Shown here: positions 31,611 through 44,149 of the stretch, in pieces
Layout: every line of letters begins with the position of its first letter
Numbering within the stretch: the stretch's first letter is position 1
Source of the DNA: Nematopogon swammerdamellus
Taxonomy: Eukaryota > Arthropoda > Insecta > Lepidoptera > Adelidae
Reading direction: 5' to 3'
NCBI GenBank assembly: GCA_946902875.1
Contig: OX336340.1
Location: forward strand, 7,027,739 to 7,091,738
Length of the DNA stretch: 64,000 nucleotides
Translations under genes and position numbers: made by a program
The notes under the pieces: model-generated
What the model was told of the DNA's origin: nothing
What the model saw: the letters and a program-made list of their open reading frames with translations, nothing else
Database searches by the model: none

Positions 31611-32218
31611 AGGGTCGGTTTTTTGGATATAATGACTGGACTAATTTGCAGCGAGTTTCACCACCGCGGCCCAAGCATTTGAATTATCACCACCATCATT
31701 CAGGGTAATTTTTTAATACATAAACCTGTATATAATAATTACACTAATACCTTGATCTGAAATGTTGCGTCTGGAACTGAAATTAATATTATGAGAATTA
31801 GCTACGTTACATACGAATAATTAACAAATTATCAAAGCTCTTTGCAAATTATATTCTAATAGTTTGACTTGTTGGAAACTCAGTTGGACTTCCGGGTCCT
31901 AAAGGCTCGGACCGGCCGCGGCCTCGGCAAAATGAGCTGATAAGGAAGGAAAGCTCGCTAGCTCGAGCTCGTGAGTTGATTGAATCTGCAGGATTGACTG
32001 ATCCGATCCGCTCCACTGCTCGAACTTGCTCAAGCGAGAAGACTGCATCCGGGCGGATTCTTCCAGTAGGGATGAGCTGTTTGGGGTAGCTTGAGATATC
32101 ATAGGTAAGTTGAAATAGAAAGTACCTAAGTATTAATATGAAATGAAATGTGGTTATTGTCAAGCAATACGACATAAATATGTAGGTACACAGAGTAGAA
32201 TAATTCTACTTGTTCGCT

Positions 32219-32262
32219 TGTTTTTGTTTATTATTAATTATTAATAATAAACAAAAACAAAT
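32219..32262. repeat. AT-rich palindrome
   Basis: TTGTTTTTGTTTATTATTAA and its complement meet at about 32240. A copy lies at +6,606. Probably slippage-derived. Confidence 0.55.
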
Positions 32263-32460
32263 AAAACAATGACTAAAAAATACTTACAGTAAATACGACA
32301 AAATAAAATGCTAAACAGTAGTAACAAATTAATGAGAAAAATCGGCCAAGTGCGATTCGGACTCGCGCACCGAGGTTTCCGCACCTCAAAAAAAAGTTTA
32401 AAAAACCTTTGAGGAAATATTATACAGGGTGTATCAGGGTAGGTTTTCGAAACTTCAGGG

Positions 32461-35400
32461 TTTGTGAGCGCAGACAGTATGCGCCCCTCCGGAGTGGTAG
32501 AGTGTGCGCCAAAGAATTCTAAACGATATAAATGTTTTTAACATCGAATAAAATTTACATCGTCATTTGTACAACACATCTACAAATGCACACAATTTGC
32601 ATCAGATAGCCGTAACTAACACCCATGTCGAGAAAGACACGAAACTACATGTCTGACACAGATAAATGTACTTAGGTACCTACCTATTTATTTGTCACTT
32701 CACCTAGTATCATCATACCATTTACAAATTATCATGTTTTTGTATGTAATCCGGTATGGGTAGCTGAGTCTGAGGGGTCAAAGCCCATGCTCCGAACAGT
32801 CAATATCACCTCCGAGAAGATAAGTGTCATACCGGAGACTTTCTTTGGATTGCTGGCTATACTGGACTAGATGAGAACACAACCGAATCTGCTACGCGGG
32901 CATCTTACATCTAATACGGTGGTGGCAACCCAGTCGGCTACAATTTGAGCCAACCACCTAGTAGGTAAGGGGCAAGGAAAGGTATCTACAGTTTTACACC
33001 GGTTCCGAACGGTGAAGCAGCAGGTGCTCGAAGAACTGATGCCTCTTCTGTCATTTGGAATTCCTAGGGTGGAGTCGGTCTGCGCCAAATTACAACGTAA
33101 TTGGATCGCGAGCAAAGGTTCGGCGGTTTGGAAACCGCGCACAGAAACCCACGAATGCAGGAATTATGCATCCTACATCTAGAGTAGAGCTAGGCATTAC
33201 CCATGCGGAACTGTTAAGCGTACAATATGTATGTACGTTTTTTTTTTATGTAATCCAATATGGGTGGCTGAATCAGAGGGGCCAAAGCACATACTCTGAC
33301 TAGCCAATATCACCTCCGAGAAGTTAGGTGCCATACAGGAGACTTCCCTGGATTGCTGGCTATATGGACTAGAGGAGAACACAACCGAGGCTGCTTTGCG
33401 GCCATCTTACATCCAGTACGGTGGTACCAACCCAGTCGGCTACAATTTGAGCCTACCACCTAGTAAGGGGCAAGGGAAGGGACCTACAGTTTTACACCGG
33501 TTCCGAACGGTGAAGCAGCAGGTGTAATGCACGTATATTTTTTCGTCAGAAAAAACTAATTGATACACGCCGACCGGATTCGAACCTCGGACCTCCCGCA
33601 TGAGAAGCCGATGCTCAAACCACTCGGCCACCCGCCGCTTGACAATACATTTGACATTGACATTGACGTGACACCCTCCTCAATCGTATTTGCGAATACA
33701 GATGAACTGTTGCGTGAAATTATAATATTCGTTGTACCTATTTCGGGCATTCCTTTATCATTTTGAACCTTGTTTACTTGTATAAGATGGGTAGCCAAGT
33801 GGTCAAACCGGGCTCTCGATCAAACATACTACTGACTAGCTGACGAGGGCTTGATGCGAGCCGAAACGTGTGGCCATGCGCTAGTCCCGACCTCGAGTGG
33901 CACCACCTCTACTGCCAATGGGCTCGGATATGTTCGGTGAAGCCATCGCAAGCTCAGTTCGACACCTTCCTTCCGTGTCATATCCTCGGTCATATCGTCA
34001 ACACGTTATAATCTATTACATCTATTATATTGTTTAGAGTACCGTGGGGCCGGTACTTGAAAATAATATCCCCACTGCATCTTTCCCCGTGCATTTTGTA
34101 AAAGACGACTAAGGGATAGAACGAGATGCCGATTGCCGTGCAAGCTCCGCACGCCACGGAGGTCGCGTAACAAATGACTAGATCAAATTAACGATGTCTC
34201 GCGAACTCCTAGGCCTACTACCTACGTGCCTACAACTACCCGCACCGCACGCTCATAGCGCCATCTAGCTAGAGGACAATGATCCGTTGAGAACGTTTAT
34301 ATGTCACGTGAACGTGAAGATTCTAATGTATAAATAAATCGGTGGATAAATGTGAATTCGAATCTCTTTTCGTATCGAATCAATCGCTACAAAATATTAA
34401 TAATTGATTCTCATTGGTCCGTGTGTCTGTCTGTCTGTCTCGAACGGCTCGCTTTCAGCAATGCGATTTTACATCATTTCCATCATCATCATGCTATCGT
34501 AAATAGACTGTGTAACATCATGCTATCGTAAATACGCTATGTAACATAATAATATCGTCGTCGTAATTTGCTGTCAGAGACACACGAATATCCCAAAAAA
34601 CATAGAGAAATAATATACGGGGGTATACGTCTTTACGTCTATGCCAAAAAAGGATTCCTAAAATTGTTAAAATATTATTTTATTAGGACCGGGCTATACG
34701 TACATCCGGTTCTAGAGCGTCGTCCCTGTCGCACAGAGACGTGCGAGTTGTGCGACAGGGACGACGCTCTACAATCTGATGCTCTCTTTCTAAAGCTCGA
34801 CACGCATTAATTGCTGCCGGGAACTGTACCTGGATGGTCGACAGAAAATTATTTCCTTCTTTCATTTATGATTTTTTTTTCTTTTTCTTATTGGCAAACT
34901 ATCCCGTTGTTCGACTAACTTTTTTCTTAATAAAACCATCATGGGTGACCGTACCGAGGTACTTACCAATGGTGCAGGCGACAAATTACCTCTCCTCGCG
35001 ACACCGCGCTTAGTGAGATGCCATGCCAACAGATCGGGGTTGTCTAGCCTATAAAAATACGACGTTTGAAGACACCGAGATTAAAGGATTCGGGAAACAC
35101 ACTCTAAGTAATTTATTATCCCATAATAATATAAAAACATTACTATTAGTAGGTACAGATACTACGCCTAAGTTAACAATACAAAATATATAAATTGTTC
35201 TATACGCCGAGACGGTTCATTTGAATCCAATAATTGCGAATCCTTCGAACCGTATCCAACTTTCGGGCAATTTAGTGAGATTAAAGCGAACAATTCGAGA
35301 AACAATTTCACGAGGACGACAAAGCGATTGATAGTAGGTTTTAACGTTATTGACTCTCGAAATGGTTAAAATATTCAAATGGAATCAGGAATTTGTAATC

Positions 35401-37533
35401 ACTTGGAAGGAATAATTGAACATTGAAAATAACTAAGATGAGAACATGAGTTTGCCTGTGAGAGTTTACGGTACCATTAAAATATCCTTAAATAGCGTGT
35501 CCTAAAGCGCAGGAATAGGTATCATATTACAAAGTCCATAATTTTCTTGACTAAAGAATAAATATCGATTTCGACTTTCATGGAAAACTAACGTAAACGT
35601 TATACGTTATTTTTTTAATTATTTTGAGAATATTTTCCATTGTAGCCGACTGCATAATTTTGGCCGCAAGCCCTTCAACAACTCGCAGACAGCGTAGATA
35701 GTTAGGACCAGCCACAACATTTAGATATTTCCGAGGTTATTTCGCACTATTTACGAAATACTCTGAAAAGTGTGTGATCGATAGATATGATTTTTGTCAG
35801 CCTCGGTAGCTCAGTGGTGCGGTCGGTCGACTGTTATTAAGCAACCCTGGGTGCGGTCAGTACTTGGGTGGGTGACCGCTCGACCGTTGGAGGCTGACCG
35901 TGGGTCCCTTCCCTTCTTACCTTACTAGGGGGTAGGGTTTATCCCGCTCGGGTTGATACCACTGCACCGAACGAAACGTCGCGTCGATCGAAACGGCTAT
36001 GTAAATAGTTCGTGTTTTCCGTCCAGTTCAGTGCAGCCGACATGAATTGAAGGGAAGCACTGACATGGCACCTAGTTCACCCGGTGTTATGGGCTGACAT
36101 CGCGGATGTTGTAGGTGATGTAGCCAACCGTGTCAGTTTCCATAAAAAAATTATGAATGGCTGTACAGTACTTTTTAATTAAAAAAATTTATTAATTTTC
36201 ATACAAAATTTTAGTATTTCAGACGTTTAGTGGGAAAAAAACTAAAGATTTTTTTGAGAAAATATCAGAACGTGTATGGAAATTAAATATAATTTGCTAC
36301 TTCGTAAATAATGCGATATCGCAATTTTTTGCAGATACGTGGTGTTGGCTGGTCCTAACCATTTCGCTTGCCTCCTCTCCGCGACCCATCGATAACCCCT
36401 TGGCTAATCAAACGAAAATGAATACGGGCTCCTCTGGCGTCTTCGGCTCGATGGGTACTAGCGGAGAAGGTTGACAGCATCATCAATATGTATGAGGGGT
36501 TGCCGAGAGTAAATATCAATCATTCAAAATGCGCTATTGTTGATCGGACTCTACCTCTTAAGTATCCCGTGATAGCACAGATTACTTAATAGTTATTTCG
36601 TAACAGATAAATGTCTCCATAGAAAAAGTTCCATACCTACGGCTTTAATAGCCTAATGTTTCACGTCGCCAATCGCTGCGTGCGAAAATGTACCTAAACG
36701 ATCGAGTGTAAGTAAAGTGATTATTGCTTTGCAGCTGCGCGCAGTAGCGTGGGCGCGCGTGTAGGTATGCTCCGCGCGGCTGTCGAATTTCCACTCAATT
36801 ATGCTCGCCGGCGGCCCGCCGGGCGGTAGGTAGTTAGCGCGCGCAAGTACATAGAATGCGTGAGGCCTGGTGATAGTCACAACAATTTATATTATTGTCC
36901 AAGATTTAAAAAGAAAACTAATTGAAAACGCACCCTGCTGCACACACACATAATATTACGTCATTATTGTATTATTGAAGTAAGACTTCAAAGATCTAAA
37001 TTACGAAATATACTCATCATACAGAGACAACCAACGAATATCCAAATGCCATGGTCCTGGCTCCTGAAATACCTCACACGTTATTATATAGGTACTCATC
37101 ATAATAAACATCAAATTTAACACCAACATACATTCAGTTTAAACCACACCGACATGTAAATAAAATGTTAGAAAAGAAGACATGTAAATAAAATGTTAGA
37201 AATGTAAGAAAATCCAAAGCAAAATAATAAGTTAAATTAAATTGTCTTTGAATTTTTCTAGACATTTATTTTGATGTGACAAAGGAACGGGACAAAGGCG
37301 TCGATGTCTTCAAACAGACTAAAAGGTACTTATTTGTAGGACAAACAATAAGAGGCGAGAGTATAAATTGCTGAAAACAATCGAGCAACAGCCCGTGAAG
37401 CGTTCGCACAAACGTTTGGGAATGTAGGCTTTTAGTTGCAGACATAACTCCGCATGATTATTTTATGAAGAAGAAGACACTAAGAAGAAAGGGAGGGGGG
37501 GAGGGAGAGAGCGAAGGGAGAGACAGAGATAGA

Positions 37534-37567
<34 letters not shown>

Positions 37568-39066
37568 TAGAGAGAGAGGTAATTTTAGAATTTTATACTG
37601 AAAATGTGATTGAATTTAGTTCAGTCATTATAAATTTTGACCCGTGAATAATCAGCTCTTAGATTTTTTTTTCGTAGGTCCCTCGGGGGGGTCACTGGGA
37701 GTGTAAATTCAAAAAGTAGACTGAATCAGGCTCCTGTGTATATTCGAAAAACGGTTTTTTTTTAATAGCTCGGCCATTTTTGATTTTACATTAAAACCGT
37801 GAGGACAAAAATTGTAGGAAATTTGATTCTCTAGTTTGGTCCTCACAATTTTTCTTCTAGGATCGATATTTTGGAAATTAAATTTGAAAAAAGCGACAAA
37901 TTCAAAATATTTTCATCATCTCGTTTATTTTCAACTTTGCGGCATAAATGAAGAGGACTAAACTTGTAGAAAATCAAATTCTGAACAATTTTGGTTCCCA
38001 CCTTTTTTCCCCCAAAATCGATATTGTTATTCCCCCAAAATATCGATTTTGGGGGAAAAAAGGTGAAAAAAAATCAAAAATGGCCGAGTTATTCAATAAA
38101 AACCGTTTTTCGAATATACACAGGAGCCTGATTCAGTCTACTTTTTGAATTTTCACTCCCAGTGACCCCCCCGAGGGACCTACGAAAAAAAATCCAAGAA
38201 CTGATTATTCACGGGTAGGGTCGGTTTTTTGGATATAATGACTGGACTAATTTGCAGCGAGTTTCACCACCGCGGCCCAAGCATTTGAATTATCACCACC
38301 ATCATTCAGGGTAATTTTTTAATACATAAACCTGTATATAATAATTACACTAATACCTTGATCTGAAATGTTGCGTCTGGAACTGAAATTAATATTATGA
38401 GAATTAGCTACGTTACATACGAATAATTAACAAATTATCAAAGCTCTTTGCAAATTATATTCTAATAGTTTGACTTGTTGGAAACTCAGTTGGACTTCCG
38501 GGTCCTAAAGGCTCGGACCGGCCGCGGCCTCGGCAAAATGAGCTGATAAGGAAGGAAAGCTCGCTAGCTCGAGCTCGTGAGTTGATTGAATCTGCAGGAT
38601 TGACTGATCCGATCCGCTCCACTGCTCGAACTTGCTCAAGCGAGAAGACTGCATCCGGGCGGATTCTTCCAGTAGGGATGAGCTGTTTGGGGTAGCTTGA
38701 GATATCATAGGTAAGTTGAAATAGAAAGTACCTAAGTATTAATATGAAATGAAATGTGGTTATTGTCAAGCAATACGACATAAATATGTAGGTACACAGA
38801 GTAGAATAATTCTACTTGTTCGCTTGTTTTTGTTTATTATTAATTATTAATAATAAACAAAAACAAATAAAACAATGACTAAAAAATACTTACAGTAAAT
38901 ACGACAAAATAAAATGCTAAACAGTAGTAACAAATTAATGAGAAAAATCGGCCAAGTGCGATTCGGACTCGCGCACCGAGGTTTCCGCACCTCAAAAAAA
39001 AGTTTAAAAAACCTTTGAGGAAATATTATACAGGGTGTATCAGGGTAGGTTTTCGAAACTTCAGGG
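32461..39066. repeat. 6,606-bp tandem duplication, copy 2
   Basis: The second copy of the block; add 6,606 to any copy-1 coordinate. It ends in ...AACTTCAGGG and then unique sequence resumes. Apparent perfect identity means either a very recent duplication or an assembly error. Confidence 0.95.
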
Positions 39067-39539
39067 TTCGAAAGGGGCCTATATTTGAAGACGAAAAGCT
39101 CTGAAACATTTTCCCAGATTCGATCATTTTACAGTACTTTTTGGTGAAAATCTATTCTTCATGATTTGGTGGATGGTTAACGTCCGCCTTTATTAAATAA
39201 AAAATAAATTATATATAACTCATCAATAAAAATGGGTAGGTTGCATACCTACATAACTAGTACAATTGAACTGCGTATAGGTAAATTCCAAACACTGAAA
39301 GTTCAATGACCTCAAAAGAAAAAGAGGACTGAATTAGTTCACTGCACTCTCCAGTCTCACTGTCCATCGAGTTTTTATTTCAATTTCCAAATTTTTTTAT
39401 GACAAAAAAACAACGGAATTTCTATTTGAGTGATAAGGATTTTTTTCTTGTAATAATGAGTATTTTCTATTCCTGAAGTTTCTCAAACCTATCCTGATAC
39501 AGCCTGTATAGAGTTATCGCTCCGAAGAAATATACAGAG

Positions 39540-39870
39540 AAGCGGTGTTCTAGCGGCTGAGTAGCGGGTAGGCGGAGCGCAAAGTCGACCGGAAGAGGGG
39601 AGCGCGCGCGGGGCGGGAAGCGTGCGGGAGAGAGGCAAGGGGTAGGGAGAACGATCGCACTCGTGCGTCGGTGTGCATAATATGCACACCGATGAAAAGA
39701 CAATATTATTGTCTTTTCATTCTAACACTTCATCTCCAGATTCGACATCGCACCTTAGCATCGACGAAGATGTGCAAATGTATTAGTTTAAAGTAGGCGA
39801 GGCGCGATCGCAGCAGGCAGGCGACGACTGCGCGCTGCGGCCTCTCGCGCTCGACTAAGAGACTTGAGGA
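39540..39870. promoter_or_regulatory. GC-rich region with two adjacent palindromes
   Basis: 39545-39665 and 39795-39865 are GC-rich and CpG-rich (GAGCGCGCGCGGGGCGGG, GCGCGATCGCAGCAGG). Between them lie palindromes CGGTGTGCATAATATGCACA... at 39669-39691 and ATGAAAAGACAATATTATTG... at 39692-39720. It could be a promoter or 5' exon; no transcript can be shown. Confidence 0.3.
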
Positions 39871-39951
39871 TCGTGAACCGCAACTCGGTGGAACATTTTA
39901 GTTGGCCGAGTGAGTTATCTAGTACGCTAGTACATAACACATCTTTGTAAA

Positions 39952-40160
39952 AAAACACGTTTCTTGTATGGGGAACCCTTCAATTTTTCACTTTTTCAAT
40001 TGTTTATTATTTGTTGTTATATCCGCCAAAATAACACATCTGTGTAAATTTAAACAGTTTCAAAGATACAGCCATCGTCGGACGGACGGAAGGATGGACA
40101 GACAGAGAGACAGACGCTGTAGACTTCCGTACGGGATACGGAAACCTAAAAATCATGTTG
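39952..40160. repeat. Repeat related to 52675-52890
   Basis: Contains CTTGTATGGGGAACCCTTCA, a CGGACGGACGGAAGGATGG tract and CCGTACGGGATACGGAAACC. The inverted relative at 52675-52890 has the same order with a CTGT microsatellite. It is a common lepidopteran repeat and may be the other end of family Z. Confidence 0.65.
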
Positions 40161-40739
40161 AAGGCAAATATAAAAAAAACATATAGGTAGCCATAAAAGG
40201 ATACTTAGTTGTAATATATAAGGGAACATAGTTACTATAGATACATAAGTGTGTTGGTTCCTGGTAAGGTTGGCCACATCATCTGCTACTATGTACATAG
40301 GTGGAAATGTATTTATTTAAAAAGCTCGGAGCGGTAAGCTTAAATCGATACTGTCAGGCTAATGACCTGGGTCGGTCAAAGAATTTTAATTTGTGAAACT
40401 AGTTCAGCACAGAACTGGTTCGCGCCGAGACGCGGCGACCACTCTCAAAATGTTTGATTGTTCTGTCATATTGTGGCGCAATAAAATGTTAAGATAACAG
40501 CACTGTTTCCGCTACAACATTGTAGGTAAACAATATTAAAATTTGTTGAAAACATGTTTTATAGTTTTGCCTAATTGTGGAAACTTTACTGGTTTATGTT
40601 ATTACTATATGTTTACTTAATTTAAGATATTTATAACCGTGTGTTTCCTTAAAATAAATAAATATAAAAATAAAAATAAATAAATATTTCACAGAGGCCG
40701 AAAAAGGTGTTTTCACCCCACGAGTCAGTAAGCCTGGAG

Positions 40740-40870
40740 GCGCTATACATAGGAGGACAGGGGTAGCCGCGCGTCGGCGCACACGCGCCAGCGCGTCAGT
40801 CTAGCGCCGGCGACCGATCTTAGTCTCCGTCCGCCGCTCAGGCGGAGCGAACGTGCGCGTCTGTCACAAA
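40740..40870 (+). promoter_or_regulatory. CpG-rich block directly before the THAP-like exon
   Basis: GCGCGTCGGCGCACACGCGC and CCGTCCGCCGCTCAGGCGG precede the ATG at 40871. Position and composition fit a promoter or 5' UTR, but no core promoter motif was recognised. Confidence 0.35.
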
Positions 40871-40950
40871 ATGCCTCATTGTGCAGTGCTTTGGTGCAAA
40901 AAGTCGTCGAAAAATTCAAACTTGAACACAGATGGAGTCACCTTTCACGA
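40871..40950 (+). CDS. THAP-type zinc finger domain, first coding exon (26 codons plus 2 nt)
   Basis: The ATG follows a CpG-rich block and encodes MPHCAVLWCKK...GVTFHE, then a consensus donor, GA|GTAAGTAC. THAP domains (DNA-binding C2CH fingers found in transcription regulators and P-element-like transposases) begin Met-Pro-x-Cys, with a second Cys about five residues on and a Phe-His-x-Phe-Pro motif near residue 25; all of these up to Phe-His are present here. The Phe-Pro and the rest of the C2CH finger should be in a downstream exon, which I could not find. It may be a host gene, a domesticated transposase or a relic exon. It lies on the opposite strand to stan, about 26 kb from it. Confidence 0.6.
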
Positions 40951-41640
40951 GTAAGTACTTTCATTCAATTTGATAGCATTTTTCGCTTGAATTTCAGTAA
41001 CAAACATCGGCGTAAATATGTATGGAGAGCTCTTTTCTGCTTACCCACCATAGGTCGACTATCGTGTTGGATGCAGTTAGCTCTTGTAATTTTTTTTGTT
41101 TATTGATAAATATGTATGTTAAATGTATACAGATATTTCATGCATTCTGCCTTATTGCCAAAGGACATTTCTTCTAGTCAACCTCAGCAGGTTTCCTCGT
41201 TCAATATTCGTTTATCGCGCTTTTTTCATTCAACCAGTACCTACCGGTTTTTACTTTTGAGCGACTCTAAAGGAATTAATTTCTTTAGGTCATGCGTCTA
41301 CCGGGAATTAGTCTTGTTATGCTTAGCATTAACAAAATTAATTCATAATGAATACCCCGTTAGCATTTAGCACTGCTAAGCGCCCTGATGAATAAAAATT
41401 AATGCTAAATGCTAAGCAATAATCACATTTAATTTTAATTAGCATTGCTGTTTCGTTCGTAAAACTTTGTTGGTTCGTTTGTTTTGGAACGCACAAAGCA
41501 ATGAAGTATGTGCTATTTATCTATGGTACTGCTAAATGCTAAATGCTATATAGCGCCTGCGCTCCGCTGCTAGCTAGCTAGCATCGATGCGAAATGCGAA
41601 ATGCGATGCGATCATGCGAGTGAGGGGTCGGAATTATCAT

Positions 41641-42240
41641 CTGTCACGTGATCATTAGTTTTGGTCATATCTACAGAACCACTGGACTTAGACCCATCGT
41701 GTTGGTACTCAAACTGAACGTCTCGGTGAGATCTACCCATCTGTCACGTGATAATTTGTTTTGGTCATATCTCGAGAACCACTGAACTTAGACCCATCGT
41801 GTTGGTACTCAAACTGAACGTCTCGATGAGATCTACCCATCTATCACGTGATAATTTGTTTTGGTCATATCTCGAGAACCAATGGACTTAGACCCATCGT
41901 GTTGGTACTCAATCTGAACGTCTCGATGAGATCTATCCATCTGTCACATTAACTATTGTTTTGGTCATAACTCGAGAACCACTGGTGCTAGACCCATCGT
42001 GTTGGTACTCAAACTTCAGGTCTCGGTGAGATCTATCCATCTGTCACATGAACTTTTGTTTTGGTCATAACTCGAGAACCACTGGTGCTAGACCCATCGT
42101 GTTGGTACTCAAACTTCAGGTCTCGGTGAGATCTATCCATCTGTCACATGAACTTTTGTTTTGGTCATAACTCGAGAACCACTGGTGCTAGACCCATCGT
42201 GTTGGTACTCAAACTTTAGGTCTCGGTGAGATCTATCCAT
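41641..42240. repeat. Tandem array, six units of exactly 100 bp
   Basis: CTGTCACGTG-type starts recur at 41641, 41741, 41841, 41941, 42041 and 42141, with a degenerate seventh start at 42241. Each unit contains TTTTGGTCATA, TCGAGAACCACTGG and CCCATCGTGTTGGTACTCAA. Substitutions occur but no indels change the period. The last two to three units are most alike. There is no conserved long open frame; it is minisatellite-like. Confidence 0.92.
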
Positions 42241-42249
42241 CTGTTGCGC

Positions 42250-43590
42250 GACCATCTCTCGAGACACATGTTAGTTCTTTAGTTCTTTAGTTCAACAATA
42301 ACAATGTAAATGTCAACAATGTAAACAGTAACAATGTAAATGTCGTAAATTGTGCTTTTAAATTTAATTCAATTGTTCAAAAGTTACCAAATGAAAATTT
42401 TAATATAGATACCGATCTATAAATAAATAATTAAGTAAATTATTGTTCTGTTTCAAATATATGTTTCTATTACAGACTACACAGCCTTTCATTTGTTATT
42501 TTATTAACCCTTATATAACGAATTCACACCGTCAAACTGACAGAGAGACGCATGGTACATTTTATAAGGCTCTAGCTGCATGGCTGGTTAGTTTGTTAAA
42601 AAAGGCAAAGCCTGGAAAACCTCATTTTACCGTAAAAAAATTAAATATCGAGGTGGGTACTCATAAATTTTTTATGGTAGGGTAGGTTTTCGGGAATTTT
42701 TCGCGAAGTCATATTGCAATATAATTTGTCATATCGTTGGCTAAGTAATTAGCAAATAGTTGTTAATAATATAATAATTTTTTTTTTTGGTTACAAAACT
42801 TTTCGACTTTCTAACATTATTTTTTTAATTTTGGAAAATTCCAATAACAAATACTCCAATAAGATAATACCAATGTACGAGGTCTTACATATCATTGTTT
42901 TGGAAATTTGATGTAGATTTATAATAAAGTATCCGAGGTATCTCAGAACTTAGAACTATTATCGTGTTTATGCGAAAATCTGCAAATTCGCAAAATTGTG
43001 AAAGGGGCGTTGCCTTTGTTCATTTAAGAGAAAGTTATATTATTCCCTTGATGTAAAGAAGGGTTAAATATTGTTAAATCCGTTTCATCTTTTCATCGCG
43101 AATCGACACAATGAGCGACTTATTGTATGAATCCCGTTCAAACGTATGGAAGACTGGCGTCACGTGGCTACCTACTCGCTCGGCCAATCACGGCGTTCCA
43201 TGCGCCGCTCCCGCCTCAGACTTCACACCCCTTTGGCGGCTACCTCGGTTCTCATACAAACGATGCCGTATTTCGTATCCAGGCTTACTGACTCGTGTTT
43301 CACCCCCAACGCAAAATGAGGGGTGTTCTGTCTTTTTTTTTTTTTTTTTTTTTTTTGGCCAGGGGATTAATCTGTATCAAAAACTAAGTAGATTCCAAAC
43401 GGTGGCGAAATTAGAAAAACGTTTTGAGTTCATTTTCAAAAATACATAATCTCAAAATGTATGAAAAACGCAATTCTATGACTCTAGAACTCTAGGGTTA
43501 TAATATCAATCGCGGAAGGTTAGGACCCTTTTCAAGAGCACGAGGAAATACATATAAAGGCACATAAGCTCTCGTGCAGGAATTTACTCC
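42250..43590. other. Stretch without a recognised gene
   Basis: AT-rich. An open frame at 42443-42685 follows a TTTCTATTACAG acceptor-like string but has no recognisable domain. A 24-base poly(T) tract starts at about 43333. Confidence 0.35.
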
Positions 43591-43599
43591 CTTGTACGT

Positions 43600-44140
43600 A
43601 CATGCCCTTCGCTCGAAAGAGTAAACAGCATTAAATATTTAGGATTAGTCATAGACAAACAAACACACATTCAAAATCTAGCAGCAAGATTTAAAAAACT
43701 TGTGCATTTTTAGCGAAATACGTCATATTGCTCATTCTGACCTTCTCAAGAATGTTTATTATGTCTTTGTGGTTCCCCACTAATCGCCTGGGGAGGTTCA
43801 GCGAAGTCTTCTTTGATAGTAGCCGAAAGAGCACAGCGTTCTGTACTCAAGGTAATGTATCACACACAAACCTTTCCGGTATCCAACTGACTGATACATT
43901 ATACTTAGAGTGTAACCTTCCCAATGTTCGTCAAACATATATGCTAAAACTATGTACGTATTTTCACTTTCATAAGAAACTTCAGAAGTTTAAGAGGCGT
44001 GCCAATGTTCAGCGACTGCTCATAACATCAAACCATACTACTACCTTACGCACGCACATCAACATTTCTCGGACCAAAGATTATATATACAACAAAATAC
44101 CACCTGTCCTCAAATTTCCAACCGGCAACAATGCTTAAAT
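43600..44140 (+). mobile_element. Degenerate non-LTR reverse transcriptase remnant
   Basis: VNSIKYLGLVIDKQTHIQNL (thumb side of the reverse transcriptase), then KKLVHF and a stop. After a frame break, AKYVILLILTFSRMF and a C-terminal segment with RRANVQRLL and YIYNKIPPVLKF follow. It is 5'-truncated with no catalytic YADD. Confidence 0.75.
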
Positions 44141-44149
44141 CAAAGATAA

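Larger units (their letters stand above)
25855..32460. repeat. 6,606-bp tandem duplication, copy 1
   Basis: This block is repeated head to tail at 32461-39066. All corresponding open frames and landmarks keep the same offset of 6,606 from start to end, so there is no net length difference, and every segment compared was identical, including the GA microsatellite. The junction has a 2-base TT overlap. It holds no gene, only repeats: family Y pairs, a tRNA-like SINE, hairpins, a 5S-headed family X copy and a MITE. Confidence 0.95.

Noticed and set aside
41641..42240. CRISPR array or coding tandem repeats
   Set aside because: The units are contiguous 100-bp repeats with no unique spacers, in an animal genome, and no frame is open throughout.
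42443..42685. Second exon of the THAP-like gene
   Set aside because: An acceptor-like TATTACAG precedes it, but joining in phase does not give the expected Phe-Pro or the remaining C2CH residues.
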